This document shows positions 1 to 8,069 of a DNA stretch of 64,000 nt, one piece after another. The DNA lies in contig CAVYDJ010000002.1 of assembly GCA_963767285.1 (NCBI GenBank), positions 806,001 through 870,000 of the forward strand, read 5' to 3'. The notes beneath the pieces were generated by a model. It ran no database searches, was not told where the DNA came from, and saw only the letters and a list, made by a program, of their open reading frames with translations. A program made the position numbers and the translations under genes. Numbering within the stretch: position 1 is the first letter of the stretch; each line of letters begins with the position of its first letter. The DNA comes from WHSW01 sp963767285 (GTDB taxonomy: Bacteria; Actinomycetota; Thermoleophilia; Solirubrobacterales; 70-9).

Positions 1-1617
1 CATCCGCTCGGCGGTCCCGAAGGCGACGCCGTAGACGAGGATCCGCTTCCACAGCTCGAGCGTGGCCGGCGGATCGTCGGAAAGGCGCGGGAAGTCCTGG
101 GTCCAGCGCTCGAACGCCTGCCAGCGCGCGGTGCGGTCCACGCGCTCGGCGTCGAGGCGCTTGAGGCGGGTCGCCGGGAGCGCCAGGATCCCGACAACGG
201 TCACGAAGGCCACGATCGAGGCGCCGATCCAGCCCTTCGATTCGGCGAGGGCGATCAGGATCACGGTCCCGAACGCGAGGATCGCGCCGAGCACGATCAG
301 CCACCTCGCCCAGTTGAGGTTGCGGTCCCAGGCGAGCTCGCCGGTTTCGGCATCGTCGAGCGCCTCGGTCATCCGCTCCCAGCGCCCGCGCCAGACGTCT
401 GAGTGTTTGGGCACCTGGTCCTTCATCTCGCTCATCGCCACCTGCTTGCCGTCGAGCAGTTGGTCGAAGAACGCCAGCACCTCTTGCTCGTAGGCGGTCA
501 GCTCATCCGCGGGGCGCTCGGCCTTCTGCTTGAGCGCCAGGTCGAGCTTCTCGTCCTCCGTCGTCGCCTGGCTGCTCTCGTAATAGCCGCGGTCGACGAG
601 GTCCAGCAGCGTCGCGAGCACGGTGTTGGTGCTGTTGGCGCCTTCGTGGGCGAGGCCGTAGGCGACCGCCGGCCGCGCGTCGTCGGGGGGCTCGGGCAGG
701 TACTCGGGCGTGCCGGTCCTCCGCTCGCGGGTGAGCCATAGGAGCAGCCCTGCGAGCAGCCAGGCGATCGCGGCGATCCCGAGCGCGGCCACGAACGCAT
801 GCTTGGCGACGAACCGCTTGAAGCGGTTCCAGGGGGAGTTGAAGTCCTCGGTCAGATCCTCCTCGAAGGCCAGGATCGCGGGCAGGCCATCACCCTCCTC
901 GTGGCGGGCCGCCGGATAGTTCTGGGCCGGATCGCGCGGCATCGTCACCCGCAGCTCGACCCCCGCCCCGGAGTCGACGTCGTCGGCCTCGAGCGTTGCC
1001 ATCCCCGCCCCGCGGACCGTCTCGCCGTCGATTCGCTCCGCCGCGTCGACGTTGACGACGTGACCCCAGACCCGATACAGAGGATCGTCCGGGTCGAGCG
1101 CCGGGTTTGTGAACGAAGCGGTCAGGTGATCGAGGTCGAAGTCCCACTCATCGCCCCAGACCGCCCAGCCGATGTCGAGCACGTCGTCGTAGGCAACCAC
1201 CACGCCGGCCACCCGGTAGGAGAGCTCGAACGTCCGCTCCTCGTCCGTGGCCCGGTAGTGCCAGACGACCCGGTAGGTGTCGCCAAAGTCCGCGGTGCCG
1301 AAGACTCCGGGCCGATCGTGGCTGCCGAGCCCGGTGTTCCCGCCGGGCTGGAACACGCGGCCGCCCTCGCTCACCGTCATGCCGGTGATCTTGTCGTCGT
1401 GGATGCGGTTGAGGTCGATGTCGCGGTAGGCCCCTTCGAAGTGGCCGTCGAAGTCGAAGGTCAGGCGCTCGTTGACGAGCAGGCTGCCGTCGGGCGCCAG
1501 CCGCAGCGTCGTCTCGGCGTCGGTGACGCGATAGTCCTTCGCGATCGCGGGGACGGCGAGCGCCAAGGCCAGCGCCAGGCCGAGCAGCGTCGTGATGACG
1601 AGCCGTCGCGGGTTCAC
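1..1617 (-). CDS. DUF2207 family membrane protein, 3' end outside window
   Basis: Partial gene of 539 codons, open to the window edge. It begins with GTG inside the lemA stop codon (GTGA overlap). A signal peptide (about residues 1-26) is followed by a beta-rich extracellular domain of about 200 residues. One membrane segment lies near 273-293. A cytoplasmic part follows, with the phrase LDLVDRGYY at its start, and then two closely spaced membrane segments near 436-485. This order and the C-terminal phrase VYGVAFGTAERM fit DUF2207 proteins, which often follow LemA in actinobacteria. The molecular function of the family is unknown. The frame was read directly from the complementary strand because the gene lacks a stop here. 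Confidence 0.85.
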   Translation of the reverse strand, partial: MNPRRLVITTLLGLALALALAVPAIAKDYRVTDAETTLRLAPDGSLLVNERLTFDFDGHFEGAYRDIDLNRIHDDKITGMTVSEGGRVFQPGGNTGLGSHDRPGVFGTADFGDTYRVVWHYRATDEERTFELSYRVAGVVVAYDDVLDIGWAVWGDEWDFDLDHLTASFTNPALDPDDPLYRVWGHVVNVDAAERIDGETVRGAGMATLEADDVDSGAGVELRVTMPRDPAQNYPAARHEEGDGLPAILAFEEDLTEDFNSPWNRFKRFVAKHAFVAALGIAAIAWLLAGLLLWLTRERRTGTPEYLPEPPDDARPAVAYGLAHEGANSTNTVLATLLDLVDRGYYESSQATTEDEKLDLALKQKAERPADELTAYEQEVLAFFDQLLDGKQVAMSEMKDQVPKHSDVWRGRWERMTEALDDAETGELAWDRNLNWARWLIVLGAILAFGTVILIALAESKGWIGASIVAFVTVVGILALPATRLKRLDAERVDRTARWQAFERWTQDFPRLSDDPPATLELWKRILVYGVAFGTAERM

Positions 1618-2180
1618 GCCGGACCGGGGGAGAGGCTGACCTGCGGCGCGATCTCCGCCCCGGCCGGAGCATCGAAGAACTCACGCTTGTCGAAGCCGAA
1701 GCTGCGGGCGACGATCACGGACGGGAAGACCTGGATCAGGGTGTTGTAGGTCTCGACGGTGTCGTTGTAGACGCGGCGGGTGATCGCGATCTGGTCCTCG
1801 GCCTCGCGCAGGTCGTCCTGGAGCTTGGAGAAGTTCTTCGACGCCTCGAGCTCCGGGTATGCCTCGGCGACGACGAGCAGCTGCTGGGTTCCGCGCCCGA
1901 CCTCGGCCTCGGCCGCCGCCTTGGCGGCCGGTCCCTGGACGGCGATCGCCGTGCTGCGCGCCTGGGTCACGTCCTCGAACGTCGTGCGCTCATGGGCCGC
2001 GTAGCCCTTGACCGACTCGACCAGGGCCGGGATCAGGTCGTGGCGGCGCTTCAGCGCGACCTCGATCTGCGCCCAGCTGTTCTCGGTCGTCTGACGCTTG
2101 GCGACCATCCGGTTGTACGTCACCCACACGAACGCGGCAACTGCGACGAAGAGGACGGCGGCGATGATCAGCCCGATCAC
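1614..2180 (-). CDS. lemA: LemA family protein
   Basis: 188 residues with an N-terminal membrane anchor (residues 2-20) and a helical bundle facing outwards or the cytoplasm. Family hallmarks are present: NSWAQIEVALKRRHDLIPAL after the anchor and RRVYNDTVETYN near residue 140. The GTG at 2180 is chosen because AAGG lies 9 nt before it. A TTG at 2189 is possible, and the frame is open further upstream but runs into the TetR gene. It is translationally coupled to the DUF2207 gene by a 4-nt overlap. LemA proteins are of unclear function, and the pairing suggests a joint envelope role. Confidence 0.9.
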   Translation of the reverse strand: MIGLIIAAVLFVAVAAFVWVTYNRMVAKRQTTENSWAQIEVALKRRHDLIPALVESVKGYAAHERTTFEDVTQARSTAIAVQGPAAKAAAEAEVGRGTQQLLVVAEAYPELEASKNFSKLQDDLREAEDQIAITRRVYNDTVETYNTLIQVFPSVIVARSFGFDKREFFDAPAGAEIAPQVSLSPGPA

Positions 2181-2191
2181 GACGCGCAACC

Positions 2192-2800
2192 TTACGGCGC
2201 CAGGCGCTGGAGCATCCAGTCGGCGTGCGTCAGCAGGCGCTCGATCGAGTACTTGTCCGGATCGGTGAGGAGCAGCCGCGCGGCCTCGTCGGAGACCGCG
2301 GACAGGGTCCGGGCGGTCAGCTCGGGGTCGGGTGACTCGGAGCTCGACCCGAGCCCGGGGCGGACGACTTCGGCGAGGGCGGCGACCACGGCGGTGCGCC
2401 CCAGGGTGATCCGGTCGCGCAGCACCTCGGGCGCGCCCTCCGGCGGCATCAGCACCAGCCGCCACGTGACGGGGTCCGTTGCGACGGCCTCCAGGTAGCC
2501 GCGCAGCGCGACGAGCAGGTCCTCGCGGGGGCTGCCCGTCACGCTGAGCCGGGTGGGGAGGACCTCGGCGAGCTGCGACAGCGCCCGTTCGCCCTCGCGG
2601 TCGACCATCGCCTCGAGCAGGCCCGGGAGGTCGCCGAAGTGGCCGTAGACGACCGGGCGGGTGATGCCGGCGCGGCGGGCGACCGCCTCGATCGAGACGG
2701 CATGAAAGCCGTCCTCTCCGACCATGCCCTTGGTTACGTCGAGCAGCTGCTCGCGGCGCTGCTCGGCGCTCATGCGTTTGCGGGTGGCGCTTGCTTGCAT
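2192..2800 (-). CDS. TetR family transcriptional regulator
   Basis: 202 residues. A TetR_N helix-turn-helix lies at about residues 20-65, with the phrase IEAVARRAGITRPVVYGHFGD, in which the recognition helix is followed by the usual Y-x-H-F. The C-terminal ligand-binding part is all-helical and not specific. ATG at 2800 is chosen over upstream starts because the longer frame would cross the divergent promoter; an ATG at 2773 is also possible. The gene is divergent from the monooxygenase at 2853, with two palindromes between them, so it probably represses that operon and itself. It lies just upstream of lemA with an 11-nt gap and may be co-transcribed with it. Confidence 0.9.
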   Translation of the reverse strand: MQASATRKRMSAEQRREQLLDVTKGMVGEDGFHAVSIEAVARRAGITRPVVYGHFGDLPGLLEAMVDREGERALSQLAEVLPTRLSVTGSPREDLLVALRGYLEAVATDPVTWRLVLMPPEGAPEVLRDRITLGRTAVVAALAEVVRPGLGSSSESPDPELTARTLSAVSDEAARLLLTDPDKYSIERLLTHADWMLQRLAP

Positions 2801-2813
2801 GCTGTGTGCTAGG

Positions 2814-2842
2814 TTACACAACTGTAACTTACACTCGTGTAA
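2814..2842. promoter_or_regulatory. Two tandem TetR-type operator palindromes
   Basis: Site 1 (2814-2827) reads TTACAC-AA-CTGTAA with one mismatch between arms. Site 2 (2829-2842) reads TTACAC-TC-GTGTAA and is a perfect palindrome. Centres are 15 bp apart, on about the same face within one and a half helical turns. They sit between the TetR gene and the monooxygenase gene. A TAGGTT hexamer at 2810-2815 overlaps site 1 and could be the -10 element for the monooxygenase. This is the standard arrangement for autorepression plus repression of the divergent gene. Binding is inferred. Confidence 0.75.
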
Positions 2843-2852
2843 CAAAGGTGAG

Positions 2853-4370
2853 ATGAAGATGGAACGAGAGACGGACATCGAGATCGCGATCGTCGGAAGC
2901 GGCTTCTCCGGCCTGGCGATGGCGGCGCGGCTGAAGCGCGCCGGCCGCGACGACTTCGTGATTCTCGAGCGGGCCCGCGAGGTCGGCGGCACGTGGCGGG
3001 AGAACAGCTACCCCGGCTGCCGGTGCGACGTCCCGAGCCATGTCTACTCGTTCTCGTTCGCGCCCAACCCGGACTGGAGCGAATCGTTCTCCCCGCAGCG
3101 CGAGATCTTCGACTACCTGCGCAAGGTCGCCGCCGACGAGGGCCTGGTCGAGCACGTCCGCTTCGGCTGCGAGGTCGAGGACGCGAGCTGGGACGAGGAG
3201 GCGAAGGTCTGGCGGCTGCGGACCTCGAGCGGGGATCTCGCCGCGCGCGTCCTGATCGCCGGTGCCGGGCCGCTGCACGAGCCGAAGCTGCCCGACGTGC
3301 CCGGCCTGCTCGATTTCGAGGGAGCCCTCTTTCACTCCGCCACCTGGGATCACGACCACGACCTCGCCGGCGAGCGGGTGGCGGTGATCGGCACCGGGGC
3401 GAGCGCGATCCAGTTCGTCCCGCAGATCCAGCCCGAGGTCGAGCGGCTGCACCTGTTCCAGCGCACGCCGCCGTGGGTGATGCCGCGCGGCCAGCGCCCG
3501 ATCACCCGCGCCGAGCGCACTCTGTTTCGCCGCATTCCCGCTCTGCAGCGCGCGGCGCGCGCCGGGATCTACTGGGCACGTGAGGCGATCGCCATCCCGC
3601 TGCTGCGCGTTGCCTTCGCGCCGTTGCTGAGGCGGGTCGGGCTGATGCACATGCGGCGCTCGGTTCCCGATCGCGGCCTGCGGCGGAAGCTGACGCCGGA
3701 CTACCTGCCGGGCTGCAAGCGGATCCTCGTGTCCAACGACTACCTGCCGTCGCTGGCGAAGCCGAACGTCGAGGTCCTCTGCGAGGGGATCGCGGAGGTC
3801 CGCGGCCGGACCGTGATCGGCACCGACGGCAGCGAGCGGGAGGTCGACACGATCATCTGCGGGACCGGGTTCCACGTCCTCGACATGCCGGTCGCCGACC
3901 GGATCCGCGACGGGGTGGGGCGCTCGCTGGCCGACCACTGGGACGGCAGCCCCCAGGCGCACCGCGGCACGACCGTCGCGGGCTTTCCCAACTTCTACCT
4001 GCTGCTCGGGCCGAACACCGGGCTCGGCCACAACTCGGTCGTCTACATGGCCGAGGCCCAGGCCGGCTACGTGATGCGGGCGCTCGCCCACATGCGCGAG
4101 CACGACCTCGGGACCATCGAGGTCCGCGCCGAGGCCCAGCGCGACTGGAACGACGCGATCCAGGCACGCATGGACGGCACGGTTTGGCTCGAGGGCGGAT
4201 GCTCGAGCTGGTACCTGGACGCCAATGGCCGCAACACGTCGCTTTGGCCCGGCTTCAGCTTCAAGTTCGCCCGGGCGCTTCGGCGCTTCGAGCCGGCGGA
4301 GCACACCGGTGCGCCCCTGGTCGCGCCGTCCGTGCTACCAGTAGCGCGTGATCGCGCTGCTACGGCGTAG
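2853..4370 (+). CDS. Baeyer-Villiger-type flavin monooxygenase
   Basis: 505 residues. An FAD-binding GxGxxG is at 15-20 (GSGFSG). The Baeyer-Villiger fingerprint FxGxxxHxxxW is exact at F155, G157, H161 and W165. An NADPH-binding motif GTGASA is at 180-185. Such enzymes insert oxygen next to a ketone carbonyl using NADPH and O2, giving an ester or lactone. Length is typical of the roughly 500-residue members. AAAGGTGAG precedes the start, and an ATG at 2859 has equally good spacing. It is the first gene of a probable operon with the three genes to 6408, under the TetR encoded upstream. The substrate cannot be read from the sequence. Confidence 0.9.
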   Translation: MKMERETDIEIAIVGSGFSGLAMAARLKRAGRDDFVILERAREVGGTWRENSYPGCRCDVPSHVYSFSFAPNPDWSESFSPQREIFDYLRKVAADEGLVEHVRFGCEVEDASWDEEAKVWRLRTSSGDLAARVLIAGAGPLHEPKLPDVPGLLDFEGALFHSATWDHDHDLAGERVAVIGTGASAIQFVPQIQPEVERLHLFQRTPPWVMPRGQRPITRAERTLFRRIPALQRAARAGIYWAREAIAIPLLRVAFAPLLRRVGLMHMRRSVPDRGLRRKLTPDYLPGCKRILVSNDYLPSLAKPNVEVLCEGIAEVRGRTVIGTDGSEREVDTIICGTGFHVLDMPVADRIRDGVGRSLADHWDGSPQAHRGTTVAGFPNFYLLLGPNTGLGHNSVVYMAEAQAGYVMRALAHMREHDLGTIEVRAEAQRDWNDAIQARMDGTVWLEGGCSSWYLDANGRNTSLWPGFSFKFARALRRFEPAEHTGAPLVAPSVLPVARDRAATA

Positions 4371-4441
4371 GAGGGCCGTCCGGGCCGAAGTTCGGCTGAT
4401 CCGGTCCGGCGAGACCGAGCGGGTCCCCGAGACCGGGGCCG

Positions 4442-4462
4442 CCGCCTCCGTTCAGGAGGCGG
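4442..4462 (+). promoter_or_regulatory. Hairpin that covers the ribosome binding site of the gene at 4465
   Basis: CCGCCTCC (4442-4449) pairs perfectly with GGAGGCGG (4455-4462) over a 5-nt loop. The 3' arm contains most of the strong Shine-Dalgarno AGGAGG (4454-4459) of the next gene, whose ATG is at 4465. Folding would hide that site. This could be translational control or coupling to ribosomes finishing the monooxygenase gene. It would be only coding sequence if the next gene really starts at the GTG at 4348. Confidence 0.5.
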
Positions 4463-4464
4463 AG

Positions 4465-5046
4465 ATGACGATGCCGTCCGAGCTCGTCGCCGAGTTCTGG
4501 AAGCCCGAGTATCTGGAGCGGCTGGCGCGCGCCTACTGGCGCTTTCTGTCCCGCGTCACGCTCGGCCTGATCCGGGTCGTCTACAGCGACGAGGGGCGCG
4601 CGGTCGTCCTGATCAGCCGGCGCCTGCCGCTGCTCATCTTCCACGTGCCGGATTACGAGATCGAGCCGGGGCTGGGCTGCGTTACCTGGCGGATCGAGCG
4701 CGGCCTGCTGGTCGCACGCGAGGGGCGAGACGGCGACGGCTTCCTGCGGTTGAGCGTCCAGCGCTGCGGGCCCGGCGACGACGGGACCGAGGCCCTGCGG
4801 GTGCGCGTCGAGGTCCGCAACTTCTACCCGTGGCTTCGCGGCTCGGGGCGATTTGCGCGTCTCGGCGCGTGGCTGTACGCGCAGACCCAGCTGCGGATCC
4901 ACGCGATCGTCTGCAACGGCTTCCTGCGCTCGCTGGCGCGGCTCGACCTGCCGCCATCGCGGGTCGGAGCGCTGGCCGGCGAGATCGCCGCCGGCGGGGA
5001 AACCGTTTCGGCCTCGCAGACCGGGGAAGATGTTGCCGATGACTGA
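4465..5046 (+). CDS. Conserved hypothetical protein
   Basis: 193 residues, not recognised. It opens with an acidic-aromatic helix (phrase EFWKPEYLERLARAYWRFL). A beta-rich middle follows with VVLISRRLPLLIFHVPDY, then a C-terminal helical part with LRIHAIVCNGFLRSLA. There is no signal peptide and no convincing membrane segment. The ATG at 4465 is chosen for its AGGAGG at ideal spacing; the frame is open back to a GTG at 4348 that overlaps the monooxygenase gene. Its stop overlaps the start of the epimerase gene by 8 nt, so it probably belongs to the monooxygenase operon. Confidence 0.7.
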   Translation: MTMPSELVAEFWKPEYLERLARAYWRFLSRVTLGLIRVVYSDEGRAVVLISRRLPLLIFHVPDYEIEPGLGCVTWRIERGLLVAREGRDGDGFLRLSVQRCGPGDDGTEALRVRVEVRNFYPWLRGSGRFARLGAWLYAQTQLRIHAIVCNGFLRSLARLDLPPSRVGALAGEIAAGGETVSASQTGEDVADD

Positions 5047-5962
5047 CGACCGGATCCTGGTCACCGGCGCGACCGGCTTCGTCGGCGGCCTGCTGGCGCG
5101 TCGGCTGCTCGAGGACGGCTTCGAGGTTCGCTGCCTGGTCCGCGACCGGGAGTCGGACGCCGCCGAGGCGCTTGCCGGGCTCGGCTGCGAGATCGTGGTG
5201 GCGGACCTGACGCGCCCAGGCGGCGTCGGAGCGGCGCTCGAGGGAGTCCGGATCGCCTACTTCCTCGTCCACATGATGGGCGAGGGCGACGACTACCCGG
5301 CGATCGAACGGGCCGCCGCGGCGCGCTTCGGCAGGCTCGCGAAGGCGGCCGGGGTCGAACGGGTCATCTACCTCGGCGGCCTGGGCGACGAGGAGGCCTC
5401 CAAGCACCTGAGGGCTCGTCACGAGGCGGCGCTGGCGCTCGCGGCCGAGGGTCCGCCGCTGACCTACTTCCGCGCCGCGATGGTGATCGGTCCCGGCAGC
5501 GAGTCCTACGAGCTGCTGCGCGGGATCGTCGGGCGCCTCGCGGTCCTGCCCGCGCCCGACTGGCTGCACACGAAGACGCAGCCGATCGGAGGCGCGGACC
5601 TGGTCGACTACCTGCGCGACGCGATCGACGTCCCCGAGTCGGCGGGCCGCGAGATCCAGGTGGGCGGCTCGGAGGTCGTCAGCCACCTGGAGCTGGTCAA
5701 CGAGATGGCACGGGCGCTGGGGCGAAGGGCCCCGCGCCGGATCCGGATGTCTGGCGAGCTCGCGCGGCCGGCGACGGTCGCCGCCGGCGCCGGCGCCGTC
5801 ACTTCCGGCGACCCCGACGTCGCCGCGCAGATCAGCCTCGGGCTGACGACGCCGACCGTGGTCGACGATCCGAGCGGCGCCGAGCTGTTCACGATCAGGC
5901 CGGACCGCCTCGACGCGGTCCTCGCCGAGGCGGTCGACGCCGCCGCGGCGGCGAGAAGCTGA
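5039..5962 (+). CDS. NAD(P)-binding epimerase/NmrA-like protein
   Basis: 307 residues. The Rossmann motif GATGFVG is at about residues 8-14, near the N terminus, and is followed by a nucleotide-binding strand ending in LVRDRES. There is no clear YxxxK pair; the phrase ERVIYLGGLGDE at the fourth strand resembles atypical NmrA-like/complex-I-assembly-type members. The ATG at 5039 has GGGGAAG 9 nt upstream; an ATG at 5030 is also possible. It overlaps the previous gene by 8 nt and the next by 1 nt. A reductase or isomerase step on products of the upstream monooxygenase is possible but unproven. Confidence 0.8.
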   Translation: MTDDRILVTGATGFVGGLLARRLLEDGFEVRCLVRDRESDAAEALAGLGCEIVVADLTRPGGVGAALEGVRIAYFLVHMMGEGDDYPAIERAAAARFGRLAKAAGVERVIYLGGLGDEEASKHLRARHEAALALAAEGPPLTYFRAAMVIGPGSESYELLRGIVGRLAVLPAPDWLHTKTQPIGGADLVDYLRDAIDVPESAGREIQVGGSEVVSHLELVNEMARALGRRAPRRIRMSGELARPATVAAGAGAVTSGDPDVAAQISLGLTTPTVVDDPSGAELFTIRPDRLDAVLAEAVDAAAAARS

Positions 5963-6408
5963 TGGCCCGCAGCGTCCGCGAGTCGGTGGTGCTCGCCGCC
6001 GAGCCGCAGCGGGTCTGGGACACGGTCATGGACCCGTCGCTTCTCGAGCGCTGGGTGACGACCCACGACTCGTATGAGGGCGCCGGTGCGGGACCGCTGA
6101 CGGCCGGCGACGAGTTCACGCAGAAGCTGCGGCTCGCGGGCAAGTCGTTCAAGGTCCGCTGGCACGTGGTCGAGGCCGAGGCGCCGACCCTGGCCCGGTG
6201 GGAGGGCGAGGGACCCGCGGGATCCACGGCCAAGGTCGTCTACAAGCTGACTCCCGAAGACGGTGGGACCAGGTTCGACTACGAGAACGAGTTCGCGCTG
6301 CCCGGCGGTGCGCTCGGCAAGGCGGCGGGCGGCCTGCTCTCCGCGGCGCCGGGCGGACGTGAGGCGCGCAAGACGCTGGAGCGGTTGCGGACCGTGGTCG
6401 AGGCCTGA
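5962..6408 (+). CDS. SRPBCC (START-like) superfamily protein
   Basis: 148 residues with the pattern of the polyketide cyclase/START fold. An N-terminal strand-helix VVLAAEPQRVWDTVMDPSLLERW is followed by alternating strands with EWEGEGPAG-like turns, and the last helix (EARKTLERLRTVVEA) would close the hydrophobic cavity. Such proteins bind lipids or other hydrophobic ligands, and some are catalytic. The start overlaps the epimerase stop by one base (TGATG). It is the last gene of the monooxygenase operon. The ligand is unknown, but the context favours a hydrophobic ketone or its product. Confidence 0.8.
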   Translation: MARSVRESVVLAAEPQRVWDTVMDPSLLERWVTTHDSYEGAGAGPLTAGDEFTQKLRLAGKSFKVRWHVVEAEAPTLARWEGEGPAGSTAKVVYKLTPEDGGTRFDYENEFALPGGALGKAAGGLLSAAPGGREARKTLERLRTVVEA

Positions 6409-6418
6409 GAAAGAGCCG

Positions 6419-7606
6419 CTAGTCCCCAAGCGGCCGCTCGCGCTCCGCCTTGCGGTGTCGCGCCAACCCGAGCAGCGGATAGATCAGCACCGACAGCATC
6501 CCGGCCCCGACCAGCGACACGGCAACCTCGGGACGCATCGTCCCGGTGTCGAGCCCGATCTGCGTGATCGCGACCAGCAGCGGCAGAGCGGCGCCGGAGA
6601 ACAGGGCGAGCGCAATCCGGTCGGAGGTGATCAGGTCACGGCGGTAGAGCAGCCAAGCCGGAACGCCGCGGGTGAACAGGAACAGGAGGGCGAACCCCGG
6701 GACGAGGAAGAGCGAGCTCGCGTCCGAGAACAGGGCGTCGAGGTCGTAGTCCATACCGGTGGCGATGAAGAAGACCGGGATGAGGAAGCCGAAGCCGACC
6801 GCGTCGAGCTTGCCGAGGTACTCCTCCGCGTCGCTGCCGCGGATCACGATCCCGGTCACGATCCCGGCGGCGAACGCCCCGAGGATGACGTCGAGGCCGA
6901 ACTCGGTCGCGAGTACGGCCAGCGCGACGACCACCAGGATCGAGAGCCGGACGGCGAGCTGGCCGCTGGTCCCCATCGTCGTCTGCACCAGCCGCACGAC
7001 CCGGCCCGGACGGGCGCGCAGCGCGAGCAGCGTCGCGCCGACCACGATCGCCGCGAAGGCGAACAGGAGCAGCGCGCGCAGCGGCTCGTCGGCCTCGAAC
7101 GCGAGGATCACCGAGACGATCACCACCGGCCCGAACTCGCCGGCGGCGCCGGCGCCGACCACGTAGTTGCCGAACCGCTGGTCGAGGATCCCGGCGTCGC
7201 GGAGGATCGGCATCAGCGTGCCCAGCGCGGTCGTGGTCAGTGCCAGGGCGACGAGCACGGTGGCGTGGATCACACCGGTGGCGTGGAGAATTACGGCCAG
7301 AACGGCCCCGATCGCGAGCGAGATCAGCCAGCCCTGGACCCCGAACTTGACCGGGTTGCCGCGGATCCGCTCGAAGTCGATCTCCATCCCCGCCAGGAAG
7401 AAGAGGAAGGCGAGGCCGAAGGTCGACAGCGCCTCGATGAAGTCGTCGGTCGAGGCGAGGTCGAGCACCTCGGGCCCGACGATGATCCCGAGGAAGATCT
7501 CGACGACGACGATCGGCAGCTTCGCCCGCTTGGAGAGGTCGGCGAGCACCGGGGCCAGGACCGCGACGACGGCGACGATGAGGATGTCCGTGTGGCTGAC
7601 TTCCAC
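6419..7606 (-). CDS. Cation:proton antiporter (Na+/H+ exchanger family)
   Basis: 395 residues, almost entirely hydrophobic, with about 11-12 membrane segments. The phrase AFLFFLAGMEIDFERIRG near residue 75 is the hallmark of Kef/NapA-type CPA2 exchangers, and GVIHATVLVALALTTTALG matches a later conserved helix. There is no C-terminal nucleotide-binding (TrkA-N) domain, so it is a short transporter-only form. The start is GTG at 7606 with a TAGGCT hexamer 9 nt upstream, so the transcript may be leaderless. It likely exchanges Na+ or K+ for protons. It converges with the SRPBCC gene with a 10-nt gap. Confidence 0.9.
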   Translation of the reverse strand: MEVSHTDILIVAVVAVLAPVLADLSKRAKLPIVVVEIFLGIIVGPEVLDLASTDDFIEALSTFGLAFLFFLAGMEIDFERIRGNPVKFGVQGWLISLAIGAVLAVILHATGVIHATVLVALALTTTALGTLMPILRDAGILDQRFGNYVVGAGAAGEFGPVVIVSVILAFEADEPLRALLLFAFAAIVVGATLLALRARPGRVVRLVQTTMGTSGQLAVRLSILVVVALAVLATEFGLDVILGAFAAGIVTGIVIRGSDAEEYLGKLDAVGFGFLIPVFFIATGMDYDLDALFSDASSLFLVPGFALLFLFTRGVPAWLLYRRDLITSDRIALALFSGAALPLLVAITQIGLDTGTMRPEVAVSLVGAGMLSVLIYPLLGLARHRKAERERPLGD

Positions 7607-7615
7607 GCCGCCGCG

Positions 7616-7621
7616 AGCCTA
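7616..7621 (-). promoter_or_regulatory. Candidate -10 element (TAGGCT) of the antiporter gene
   Basis: TAGGCT on the complementary strand ends 9 nt before the GTG start at 7606. It fits the actinobacterial TANNNT -10 and would give a leaderless or nearly leaderless transcript. No clear -35 box is seen. Confidence 0.45.
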
Positions 7622-7641
7622 TTCGCCCGGGGCGTCATGTC

Positions 7642-7647
7642 TAGAAT
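7642..7647 (+). promoter_or_regulatory. Candidate -10 element (TAGAAT) of the small secreted protein gene
   Basis: TAGAAT ends 41 nt before the ATG at 7689. The start has a good GGAGGAA ribosome site, so this transcript would carry a normal leader. It lies back to back with the antiporter promoter. Confidence 0.45.
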
Positions 7648-7688
7648 CGCCCGCTCGCACAAAGACAGGGGAACGACTGGAGGAATCG

Positions 7689-8066
7689 ATGAGGGCAGGT
7701 ACGAGGATCGGGGTCGCGTTTGTGAGCGTCATCGCGCTGGCGGCGATCGCCGCGGCGCCGGCATCGGCATCCACGCCAAAGCGCAACTGCGACCTGAGCT
7801 TCGAGGAGGGCCAGCACCTCGGCGCGTCCTACGTCGATCCGTTCACGGTCAAGAACACGAGTTGCTCGAAGGGCAAGAAGGTGATCAAGGCCTTCAACAA
7901 GTGCCGCAAGCAGAACGGCGGCGCCGACGGTCGCTGCAACTCACAGGTCGAGGGCTACAGCTGCGACGAGGGCAAGCGCGAGTCCGCGCCGTCCCAGTAC
8001 TTCGCCGACGTCGTCTGCAAGAACGGCTCGAAGAAGGTCAAGTTCCACTACGCGCAGAACACCTGA
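7689..8066 (+). CDS. Small secreted cysteine-containing protein
   Basis: 125 residues. A Sec signal peptide spans about residues 1-28 and ends ASA before STPKR. The mature part of about 97 residues has six cysteines (in NCDLS, TSCSK, NKCRK, GRCNS, YSCDE and VVCKN), compatible with three disulfides, and is rich in lysine. No family is recognised. GGAGGAATCG precedes the ATG. The even cysteine number and small size suggest an extracellular, disulfide-stabilised domain. It stands alone between the antiporter and the SGNH gene. Confidence 0.8.
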   Translation: MRAGTRIGVAFVSVIALAAIAAAPASASTPKRNCDLSFEEGQHLGASYVDPFTVKNTSCSKGKKVIKAFNKCRKQNGGADGRCNSQVEGYSCDEGKRESAPSQYFADVVCKNGSKKVKFHYAQNT

Positions 8067-8069
8067 CCG

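Noticed and set aside
4348..4464. Longer N terminus for the gene at 4465
   Set aside because: The extra residues are Arg-rich and atypical, overlap the monooxygenase gene, and ignore the strong AGGAGG before 4465.
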